NCBI GenBank assembly: GCA_024402115.1
Contig: JAKSJQ010000035.1
Coordinates: forward strand, 1-20,338
Reading direction: 5' to 3'
DNA length: 20,338 nucleotides
Source of the DNA: Bacteroidales bacterium
GTDB taxonomy: Bacteria; Bacteroidota; Bacteroidia; Bacteroidales; UBA932
Shown: in pieces, positions 8,520-15,872 of the stretch
Layout of the letters: each line of letters starts with the position of its first letter
How positions within the stretch are numbered: position 1 is the first letter of the stretch
The notes under the pieces: model-generated
Told to the model about the DNA's origin: nothing
Databases searched by the model: none
Seen by the model: the letters and a program-made list of their open reading frames with translations, nothing else
Translations under genes and position numbers: made by a program

Positions 8520-9830
8520 ATGAAGATTTTCAGTGATGCACTGGTGGCCGAGGCTGCCAGTGCCAGCAATGTCGCAGATATTTCGCATGCGACCATAGGG
8601 GAGACGCTGCTGATGGCGCAGTACCTCGAGCAGAAGACGGGCATCCCATTCATACGCATGGATCAGGGAAGCCCGGGACTTCCTGCGAACAGGTATGGCA
8701 TCGAGGCCGAGAAAAGGGCCCTCGACAGCGGTATCGGATCCCAGTATCCCGCCGCTGCCGGCGTGCCCGAGCTGAAGAAGGCTGCGAGCGACTTTGTCAA
8801 GGCCTTCATGGACATAGACGTGAGCCCGCGCTCATGCGTGCCGACCGTTGGCTCTGTGGCCGGCTCGTTCGGTGCGTTCATCGCCTGCTGTCAGCGCGAC
8901 CCGTCCAAGGACAAGGTGCTCTTCATCGATCCGGGTTTCCCTATCCAGAAGAGCCAGCTTCGCGTGCTTGGAATCTCATGGAGGGAGTTCGACATCTATC
9001 CTCACCGCGGTGAGGCGCTGAGGGCGAAGCTCGAAGATGAGCTGAAGTCTGGCGACATCGCAGCCATCGTATATTCGAACCCGAACAATCCCGCATGGAT
9101 ATCGCTCGAAGAAGAGGAGCTCGGCATAATAGGCGAGCTCGCGACCAAGTACGACGCAATCGTGCTGGAGGACCTTGCATATTTCGCGATGGAGAGCCGC
9201 AGGGATCTTTCGCATCCATACGAAGCACCGTTCGTTCGTACGGTTGCGCGATATACTGACAACTATATCCTGATGCTCTCGTCCAGCAAGATCTTCAGCT
9301 ATGCAGGACAGCGCATGGCACTCGTCTGCATCAGCGACAAGCTCTTCGAGAGGCATTTCCCTGCATTCGTGGAGCGCTACCATGACAGCGGAATCTTCGG
9401 TGCCACGTTCACGGCTTCGATCCAGTACATGATAACCAGCGGCGCGACAGCCACCACCCAGTACGGCTATGCCGAGATGCTCAGGCTCTCATGCGAGGGA
9501 AAGATCAACTTCGTGGAGGATACCAGGGAGTATGCGATACGCGCGAAGAGGATGAAGAAGATATTCTGCGACAACGGATTCGAGATCACCTATCCGAAGG
9601 ATGTGAACGAGGAGATCGGCGACGGCTTCTTCTTCTCGCTCTCATATCCTGGAATGAGCGGCTCGGAGCTCGTAAGGGAGCTTATCTGCTACGGAGTCTC
9701 CAGCATCAACCTCGATACCACAGGAAGCCTGCAGCAGGGTGTTCGTGCATGTACCTCGAGGATGCGCGAGGAGCTCTATCCGGTGCTCGAGGAGAGGATG
9801 AGACAATTCAAGGAAGACCATGACGCTTAA
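8520..9830 (+). CDS. PLP-dependent class I/II aminotransferase
   Basis: Fold-type I aminotransferase of 436 residues, probably interconverting an aromatic amino acid and its 2-oxo acid. Visible blocks are MDQGSPGLPANRYG near the N-terminus, YSNPNNPAWISLEEEEL (conserved Asn of the NPNNP motif), EDLAYFAM, and the PLP lysine K257 in LSSSKIFSYAGQRMAL. A probable substrate-carboxylate arginine lies near R409 in GVRACTS. It starts two bases after the paaK stop and overlaps the next gene by 11 bases, so it is firmly part of the operon. The aromatic role is inferred from context. The nearby omega-amidase-like gene raises the possibility that glutamine is the amino donor. Confidence 0.87.
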   Translation: MKIFSDALVAEAASASNVADISHATIGETLLMAQYLEQKTGIPFIRMDQGSPGLPANRYGIEAEKRALDSGIGSQYPAAAGVPELKKAASDFVKAFMDIDVSPRSCVPTVGSVAGSFGAFIACCQRDPSKDKVLFIDPGFPIQKSQLRVLGISWREFDIYPHRGEALRAKLEDELKSGDIAAIVYSNPNNPAWISLEEEELGIIGELATKYDAIVLEDLAYFAMESRRDLSHPYEAPFVRTVARYTDNYILMLSSSKIFSYAGQRMALVCISDKLFERHFPAFVERYHDSGIFGATFTASIQYMITSGATATTQYGYAEMLRLSCEGKINFVEDTREYAIRAKRMKKIFCDNGFEITYPKDVNEEIGDGFFFSLSYPGMSGSELVRELICYGVSSINLDTTGSLQQGVRACTSRMREELYPVLEERMRQFKEDHDA

Positions 9831-10233
9831 GGAAAGACTGAACGAGGGCGACCATTTCGCCAGGATGACGGGTGCCAGCATAACCGAGATCAGGGAAGGC
9901 TATGCGAAGGCTGAACTGACCGTAGGGGAGCAGCACCTGAATGGGGCGGGAGTATGCCAGGGCGGCGTTTTCTATACTCTCGCCGACCTTGCGTTCGCTG
10001 CCGTGGCCAACAGCAGAGGGGTGGTGACCCTCGGCATCTCGAATACCATCACGCTGCTCAAGTCAGCGCAGCTCGGAGACACTCTGACTGCGGAATGCAC
10101 CGAGACCCTTGACCATCACCGTCTGCCTTACTGCGACATCAAGGTGACGAATCAGAAAGGGGAGATAGTCGCGGTGATGACAGGCCTCGCGTATAGGATG
10201 AAGCAGGAATTTGAATATGATTCCTTAATGTAA
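9820..10233 (+). CDS. PaaI-like hotdog-fold acyl-CoA thioesterase
   Basis: Small (137 residues) hotdog thioesterase expected to hydrolyse acyl-CoA; characterised PaaI proteins act on phenylacetyl-CoA and ring-hydroxylated forms. The core block is HLNGAGVCQGGVFYTLADLAF, with N41, G48-G49 and D56 matching the N...GG...LAD pattern. The usual His before GG in PaaI is Gln47 here. The start overlaps the aminotransferase end by 11 bases, and no other in-frame start is as good. In this operon it could release free arylacetate and CoA from the IorAB product, or clear stalled CoA esters. Confidence 0.85.
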   Translation: MTLKERLNEGDHFARMTGASITEIREGYAKAELTVGEQHLNGAGVCQGGVFYTLADLAFAAVANSRGVVTLGISNTITLLKSAQLGDTLTAECTETLDHHRLPYCDIKVTNQKGEIVAVMTGLAYRMKQEFEYDSLM

Positions 10234-10240
10234 ATTATTG

Positions 10241-10245
10241 AAGGA
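10241..10245 (+). promoter_or_regulatory. Shine-Dalgarno-like AAGGA before the nitrilase-family gene
   Basis: AAGGA ends nine bases before ATG 10255, in a 21-base gap after the thioesterase. It supports this start; Shine-Dalgarno sequences are otherwise rare in the window. Confidence 0.35.
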
Positions 10246-10254
10246 TAGTTATTT

Positions 10255-11025
10255 ATGAAGATAGCTCTGTTGCAGGGAGACTTGAAGTGGGCGAGTCCTG
10301 AGTCGAATGCTCAGGTCTTTGAGGAGATGATATTGAAGGCATGTGACTGCGGAAACGGCTGTCATACAGATCTTTACGTGCTTCCGGAGATGTGGAGCAC
10401 CGGCTTTGCGACCGTTCCTGAAGGCATTGCAGAGGAGTTTGACACGACCTGCAGGAGTCTTGAATGGATGAAATCCATGGCGGACAGGACCGACGCAGCC
10501 ATTGCGGGCAGCGTTGCGGTACACTGCAGCGACGGCACGTACAGGAACCGTTTTTTCTTCGTGAAGCCCGGCGGCGGGTATGTCTATTATGACAAGCACC
10601 ATCTCTTCACCTATGGAGGTGAACACCTCAGATATACGGCCGGAAACGAGCGCGTGACCGTAGAATGGCGCGGCGTGAGATTCCTTCTGCTGGTCTGCTA
10701 CGACCTGCGATTCCCGATGTGGGCTCGAAGCCGTGAGGATTATGATGCGATCATCTATGTCGCATCGTGGCCGACTCCGAGGGTCGAGGCATGGAACGCA
10801 CTGCTCAAGGCGAGGGCTATCGAGAACCAGTGCTATGTACTTGGCGTGAACAGGGTCGGAACCGATCCGAGCTGCGAATACTGCGGCGGCACGGCATTCA
10901 TCGATCCTTACGGTGCCGCGGAGTTGTGTCCGTATGGAGAGGTCAGCGTTCTTCCGGGTCAGATCGACATGGACGCTCTGAACGCGTTCAGACAGAAATT
11001 CCCGGTACTTTCGGACAGAGATTGA
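10255..11025 (+). CDS. nitrilase-superfamily hydrolase, omega-amidase (YafV/NIT2)-like
   Basis: Carbon-nitrogen hydrolase of 256 residues. The Glu-Lys-Cys catalytic triad is visible: E45 in VLPEMWSTGF, K114 in YYDKHHLF and C148 in LLVCYDLRFP. Length and the motif pattern (PEMWSTGF, CYDLRFPMW, NRVGTD) fit the YafV/omega-amidase branch, which deamidates alpha-ketoglutaramate or alpha-ketosuccinamate formed when glutamine or asparagine serves as amino donor. It is separated by 21 bases from the thioesterase and follows an aminotransferase two genes upstream. That fits a glutamine transaminase/omega-amidase pair; this pairing is known in other organisms and is inference here. Other nitrilase-branch amidase activities are possible. 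Confidence 0.82.
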   Translation: MKIALLQGDLKWASPESNAQVFEEMILKACDCGNGCHTDLYVLPEMWSTGFATVPEGIAEEFDTTCRSLEWMKSMADRTDAAIAGSVAVHCSDGTYRNRFFFVKPGGGYVYYDKHHLFTYGGEHLRYTAGNERVTVEWRGVRFLLLVCYDLRFPMWARSREDYDAIIYVASWPTPRVEAWNALLKARAIENQCYVLGVNRVGTDPSCEYCGGTAFIDPYGAAELCPYGEVSVLPGQIDMDALNAFRQKFPVLSDRD

Positions 11026-11039
11026 TATTTTTTTTGATT

Positions 11040-12299
11040 ATGAATTATCATTTCAGGAGATTCATCATATTGACAGCGATCCTGTCAGTATTGTCTGTTT
11101 CTTGTGAAAAGGGACAGAAAAGGGCGAACACCATCATCGAGGATAATCTGTTCGGTATAGAATACGACGATTATGATTTCGATGCCGGTGTTGAGTATTA
11201 CAGCAGGCATCTTCCTCCAGAGGAAGCCCCGGCATGCTCTGAGGTCAGGAAGGGCGATTTCATAGGACGCAACCTGGATTATTATATCAATAAGAATGCG
11301 TCAGCGGTCATCAAGGTGAATTCCAATGGAAAAAGGTTTGCTTCGATTGGAGTCGTGGGCTGCAGCCGCGAATTCAGCAGGGAACTGGCAGCTGCCGGCA
11401 GGTATGATTCTATCTACGAGTATCTTCCTCTGAGGACCAGTGACGGAATCAATGAGAATGGTGTATATATAGGCGTAAACGTGGTGCCGACAGGGGAGAC
11501 ATCACTTGATCCGGAGAAGTGGAGATACCACGAATGGGGTCTCGGAGCCGCTTTTACAAACAAGTCATCAGACAGGAAATATCCGACTCTGTGTCTTGTG
11601 CGCTTCGTTCTTGACAATGCCGTTTCCGTGGATGATGCAATACAGAAACTTCTCAGCGTAAACTGGTATGATCCATACAATTACCCATTTGAAGGCGATG
11701 CGCAGTCTTTCCATTGGATGCTTGCAGACGGCAGCAAGAACTGTGTGGTCGAGTTCCTTGAGAATGAACTTGTCATAACTGCTGCAGACGAACTTGACAA
11801 GGCATCGTTCGGAACGGTGATGACGAATTTCACCAATGCATGCATGGCTGCCGGGGTCATGCAGTATCATGGTCAGGGATATGAGCGTTTCGATATTCTC
11901 AGCAGGAACTATGATGCTGCAGAGGAATCTTTCGCCGGAATGGAGAAGCTTATGCAGAACGTATGGTATTCGAAGTATTATACGACCCCAGAGCGTTCTG
12001 AGGATTATTGGCTCAGTGAGACTGAACTTGAAGGTTATGCAGCGTGGGAGCTTTATCACCATTATGAGCTTTGGGACAGCAAGGATCTTCAAGATCAGGT
12101 TGCATCGGATAAAGCCGAGTGGGCCGACAAGAATAATTGGTACAATGATTCGACCAATCTCTGGTTCACTGTCCATAACAGCGTATACAATTTGAAGGAC
12201 AAGAAATTCGAGGTTCTTGTGCACGAAGGTTTGGGCGCGCAGAAATCATACTTGCATTTCGATCTGAAGTCAAGTTTCAATAAACCATTGTCGAAATAG
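11040..12299 (+). CDS. choloylglycine hydrolase/penicillin V acylase-like (Ntn, C59) lipoprotein
   Basis: Secreted amidase of the linear C-N amide hydrolase family, 419 residues. ATG 11040 gives a signal with R6-R7, a hydrophobic stretch FIILTAILSVL and a lipobox ending SVSC (C22). The likely catalytic nucleophile is C66 in PACSEV, followed by GRNLDYYI (R77, D80). Further conserved positions are HWMLADGS, N263 in MTNF and R283 in GYERFD, equivalent to the Asn and Arg of bile salt hydrolases. The nucleophile is internal, so use of its amino group would require cleavage before C66. Substrates in this family include conjugated bile acids, penicillin V and N-acyl homoserine lactones; the one here is unknown. 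It starts 14 bases after the operon's sixth gene, behind a run of eight T, and has somewhat more A+T in its codons. Confidence 0.78.
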   Translation: MNYHFRRFIILTAILSVLSVSCEKGQKRANTIIEDNLFGIEYDDYDFDAGVEYYSRHLPPEEAPACSEVRKGDFIGRNLDYYINKNASAVIKVNSNGKRFASIGVVGCSREFSRELAAAGRYDSIYEYLPLRTSDGINENGVYIGVNVVPTGETSLDPEKWRYHEWGLGAAFTNKSSDRKYPTLCLVRFVLDNAVSVDDAIQKLLSVNWYDPYNYPFEGDAQSFHWMLADGSKNCVVEFLENELVITAADELDKASFGTVMTNFTNACMAAGVMQYHGQGYERFDILSRNYDAAEESFAGMEKLMQNVWYSKYYTTPERSEDYWLSETELEGYAAWELYHHYELWDSKDLQDQVASDKAEWADKNNWYNDSTNLWFTVHNSVYNLKDKKFEVLVHEGLGAQKSYLHFDLKSSFNKPLSK

Positions 12300-12307
12300 C
12301 TTTTTTT

Positions 12308-12345
12308 CCCGCATGTCTGTACAGTAGGTGTGCGGGATAGTTTTT
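12308..12345 (+). terminator. hairpin terminator after the lipoprotein gene
   Basis: CCCGCA (12308-12313) pairs with TGCGGG (12331-12336), with a small inner palindrome CTGTACAG (12317-12324). TTTTT follows at 12341-12345, and a run of seven T precedes the stem. Nine bases after the stop at 12299, this probably ends the iorA-to-lipoprotein transcript. Confidence 0.65.
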
Positions 12346-12387
12346 GATACTCGTATATTAACATAATATAAATTGTATAAATAGATT

Positions 12388-12412
12388 GTAAATCCGTGAA
12401 AAGGGGATTTAC
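12388..12412. other. inverted repeat in the leader of the 1117-aa gene
   Basis: GTAAATCC (12388-12395) and GGATTTAC (12405-12412) form a perfect 8-bp stem around the 9-base loop GTGAAAAGG, 95 bases upstream of the next start codon. The surrounding spacer (12346-12507) is very A+T-rich. It may be an operator, an mRNA leader hairpin or a weak terminator; nothing decides between these. No convincing TAnnTTTG was found, the nearest being TATTTTTTG at 12452-12460. Confidence 0.45.
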
Positions 12413-12507
12413 GAATGCTTAAGTGCTTTTATCTATCGCTAAACACATAGTTATTTTTTGTTGTCTGCTGAACATATCTTCGTGATTGTTTAATTGACGC
12501 ACGAATC

Positions 12508-15500
12508 ATGAGAATCGAAGATTTATACCAGAAGTTCAAGAAGACCATCGACATGTCCATACTTCTTGCCGCATACATGGCGACTCAGTCCTGTATCATG
12601 GACGAACGCTACAATGGCGAGAATCTTAAGAACATGGACCTTACCATGAATCTTTTCAGCAAGGGCGTGGAATTTCCGCTCGGCTCTACATCTCAGCTCA
12701 GTTTCGCAGATCTCAGTGAGATATCTGGCGCAGACTTCAGCATGCTGACAGAAGCCGCTGACGGTAGCTACAGCATCAGCTATGGTGACCAGATCGATCT
12801 GTCGGAGAATCTCGCTTCGCTAGACTTCGCGTCTCTTGCGAGCATGGATGCAATTGCCTTTGACGAGAAGTTCGAATATCATGTTGGCATAGACAAGAAC
12901 ATGCTCGGAATCCAGGCTCAAGAATGGGACGAAAGTTCAGAAATCGGCGTCTCAGCTTTCAGCATACCGGCTATCAGTCCGATAAATCGGGTCGAGAATA
13001 TCCCTATGGGACTCTATGATGAGAGCCTTGTCAAAAGCCTTTCCTTGGATGAGGAACTTAAGGATATTCATATCAAAAACGGCTTTGTGGATCCTTCTAT
13101 GGCCGTTTTGGGTGGAAATGGACCTGCTGTTAAAGGGCTCACTTTCTTCGTCGGAGACATCGCTCCTGTGACGATGGAACCATATACGAGCCGAATTCTC
13201 GTGGACCATGAGCTGCAGGGCATCAAGAGCATCAGCGACATAGAGCTTTCCGGCAATGCCAAGATGATCGTAAGTCTGTCTCTTACAAATAATTACCTGG
13301 TCTCAGGAAATATCGTACCTAATATCGATGTGGATCTCACGAAGATCTGCGGTATCGAAGGCTATTCCGGTAAGATGGTGAATATCAGTGACTTGGTGAT
13401 GAATGAGGAGAATGGCTATCGTGCAGTAAGGACTTATGACATTACGGGACTGGTTAAGAATTCCTTCAAGGATGGCAGGATATTTCTCGACGAGAATGTA
13501 ACTATAGCAGGACAGATCGAAGGATATTCCCTCACTGCAGATCGCTCCCTCGTTTCCGATTCATATTCCAAGGGAGGAATGATGCTTAACCTTGATGTCC
13601 AATTCGAGAACGTAGACATTGAATCTGCCGACATAGTCCTTGAGCCTGTGACTGTAGTGACTGACGATATAATTGTTCCTATGAGCATCTCCCCTGTCGC
13701 TCTCCCATCGATTGTCGAGCGCATATCTTCGGTAAGCCTGGATAGAAGCAGGAAGACGGTACTTGAACTCGACGCCCCAAATCTCTTGAAGATAAACGGA
13801 CTATCGGCCAAAATCGACGAGATAGTCGTAGAATTCCCTGATGGAATGCACGTGGAAGGCTGTACCGACGGAAGGCTCGTCATCAAGGGTGCGAAACTTC
13901 CCCTGAGGAAAGATATCGTGATCAGCAGCATCGACTTCCCAGCTCCTGTTGCCGGCTATCAGTCTTTCAACGGTAACATAAAGGTTCATGCGAAGACCAC
14001 CGTTTCAGGTTCGATGGATGTTGCGGATCTTCCAGCAAGCGAATCAGAAGATGTCGTAGTGGTCGCCTCAATCTCTAGCTCCCCTGTCATCTCAGACTTC
14101 AGCGTGAAGACAAACGAATACAGGAAGGATCTCGGCATGGAGCAGAAGTTCGATCTCAATGTCGATGGAATCGGCGATCTTGGGAACATTACCGTCGTAC
14201 CGGATGGCAAGCCGAACATCGAAATCGTCTTCAATACCCCATCGGTCCAGGCGCTCACATTCATGACTGGAAACGACGGAATCACCATCGCACTTCCTTC
14301 AAGCATCAGGCTTGACGAAAGTCGTATGGGCTCAGGATACACTTACTCCCAGAGCAAGCATTCCATTAATATATTAGGTCCCGTTCCATCTAAGATCAGC
14401 CTTCCCGTGAAGGAATTCCATGTTTCGGCTTCGACGGCCGAGCAGGAAATCAAGGTCAGCGGTGAGTTCGTGGCAGCAGCTGGCGTGCTCGGAAAGAGTG
14501 ATGTCGAAGCTCTTAACGGCGCGAGCATAGGCATAAGCCTCAGCATTCCTCAGATGAATGCAAAGAACGTGAGACTCGATGATGGTCTTTCCGTTAAGGT
14601 CGACGAGACCACTTCCGTGAGCCTTTTCGATAGGGAAAGAATACCTGAGATGGTAGACATCCTCAGCGAGCTCGTCCTCGACGATGTCTATATCAACTGC
14701 AGCATGGATTTCGGTGGCCTCCCAGGCAACGGCAACTATATGGTTGACCTCGTCGCTACCCTGCCTGACTGCTTCTCCCCTTCCGAAATCGCTCTCAAGG
14801 GTGCAGTCAAGAACGGACGTTTCGTGGCTCAGCCGGTCAAGCTGATTGCCCTTAGAAATCTTGACATGAGAAGGATTGAGGAGCTTTCGTCCGAGATCAC
14901 GATCCGCGGTTCTTTGTCTACTGAGAGCGCAGATATCGAACTTGAGAGCCTCAAGAATGATATTTCTGTCGACATGAAGATAAGCATCGCAGACAGAAAC
15001 GGAAAGATTGCGGTAAGCAGCATGCGTGGACATATCCACCAGGAGATGTCCTATTCGACTACCCTCTCCTTCGATGATATCCCTGAGTTCCTTCGCAGCA
15101 GCGAGGTATGTCTCGACATCAAGAACCCATCTCTCATGCTCGCGATCAGAAGCAACATGGGTATTCCTGTCAATGGCGAGATTGAACTCATACCTTGGAG
15201 GAACGGACATCCTGACGGCAGAGTTACCGCCCTTCGCGATCTTGCGTTCCCATGTTCGAAGGACGCAGCATCTCCTGAACTTGTAGAGCTGTGCCTTGAC
15301 CCGGAGCAGATATCCCGTGTTTTCCGTCAGATACCAGACTCTCTGGAGATAGTCTTCAAGGGCAATGTCGACGCAGACAAGGAGTGCATCATCGACCTCG
15401 GAAGCGAGTACTTCATGGATCTTGCCTACGACTTCGACATGCCGCTTACTCCTGGAGAAGATTTCATGCTTGTGCTGTCAGATACTATCGATCTTTCACA

Positions 15501-15861
15501 GGAACTGGTCGACGTCATGTCGAGGACTCCGATTGGACTTAGGATTGCAGCAAGAAACAGCATGCCTTTCGGGCTGAAGATTTTCGTCGATTTTCTTGAT
15601 GTAGACGGAAATGTTCTCTATATTTCCGACGGAGAGATTTCTGCGGGAATATCGGGCGGAAGCAGGCTGAATCCACGTGTGGAGACTGCTGACGTGATGA
15701 TCAGGACCCTTCCAGGCTCTCCGGTGAACGAGCTTGCTCAGCTTAGGATTTCCTTTGCTCTGAGCGGGGGCGCTGAAACACACAACCTTATGAAGGACGA
15801 TTACATAGAAGCTGACATTAAGGCAGTCCTACCAGAAGGAATAAGCTTTAAGATTAACTAA
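12508..15861 (+). CDS. large beta-rich secreted protein of unknown function (1117 aa)
   Basis: I do not recognise this family. The N-terminus has basic residues (KFKK, 9-12), then a hydrophobic stretch SILLAAYMATQSC ending at C29, followed by acidic residues (D32, E33). This could be an atypical lipoprotein signal. The rest lacks clear membrane segments, has few cysteines, and is rich in alternating Val/Ile/Ser/Asp strands. Similar blocks seem to recur: VEFPDGMHVEG with IKGAKLPLRKDIVISSIDF (about residues 440-490), and IALPSSIRLDES with ILGPVPSKISLPVKEFHVSA (about 592-645). This suggests tandem beta-sandwich modules. It lies 11 bases upstream of a DUF5723-like outer membrane protein gene, so the two are probably co-translated and act together at the outer membrane; that is inference. 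Confidence 0.8.
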   Translation: MRIEDLYQKFKKTIDMSILLAAYMATQSCIMDERYNGENLKNMDLTMNLFSKGVEFPLGSTSQLSFADLSEISGADFSMLTEAADGSYSISYGDQIDLSENLASLDFASLASMDAIAFDEKFEYHVGIDKNMLGIQAQEWDESSEIGVSAFSIPAISPINRVENIPMGLYDESLVKSLSLDEELKDIHIKNGFVDPSMAVLGGNGPAVKGLTFFVGDIAPVTMEPYTSRILVDHELQGIKSISDIELSGNAKMIVSLSLTNNYLVSGNIVPNIDVDLTKICGIEGYSGKMVNISDLVMNEENGYRAVRTYDITGLVKNSFKDGRIFLDENVTIAGQIEGYSLTADRSLVSDSYSKGGMMLNLDVQFENVDIESADIVLEPVTVVTDDIIVPMSISPVALPSIVERISSVSLDRSRKTVLELDAPNLLKINGLSAKIDEIVVEFPDGMHVEGCTDGRLVIKGAKLPLRKDIVISSIDFPAPVAGYQSFNGNIKVHAKTTVSGSMDVADLPASESEDVVVVASISSSPVISDFSVKTNEYRKDLGMEQKFDLNVDGIGDLGNITVVPDGKPNIEIVFNTPSVQALTFMTGNDGITIALPSSIRLDESRMGSGYTYSQSKHSINILGPVPSKISLPVKEFHVSASTAEQEIKVSGEFVAAAGVLGKSDVEALNGASIGISLSIPQMNAKNVRLDDGLSVKVDETTSVSLFDRERIPEMVDILSELVLDDVYINCSMDFGGLPGNGNYMVDLVATLPDCFSPSEIALKGAVKNGRFVAQPVKLIALRNLDMRRIEELSSEITIRGSLSTESADIELESLKNDISVDMKISIADRNGKIAVSSMRGHIHQEMSYSTTLSFDDIPEFLRSSEVCLDIKNPSLMLAIRSNMGIPVNGEIELIPWRNGHPDGRVTALRDLAFPCSKDAASPELVELCLDPEQISRVFRQIPDSLEIVFKGNVDADKECIIDLGSEYFMDLAYDFDMPLTPGEDFMLVLSDTIDLSQELVDVMSRTPIGLRIAARNSMPFGLKIFVDFLDVDGNVLYISDGEISAGISGGSRLNPRVETADVMIRTLPGSPVNELAQLRISFALSGGAETHNLMKDDYIEADIKAVLPEGISFKIN

Positions 15862-15872
15862 TACTTATCATT

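Noticed and set aside
10767..11039. N-terminal extension of the lipoprotein gene into the nitrilase gene
   Set aside because: It would overlap a well-supported gene and bury the signal peptide; ATG 11040 starts the signal directly.
14374..15210. 278-residue minus-strand open frame inside the 1117-aa gene
   Set aside because: The plus frame is continuous over 3.3 kb and coupled to the next gene; the minus frame shows no signal or motif.
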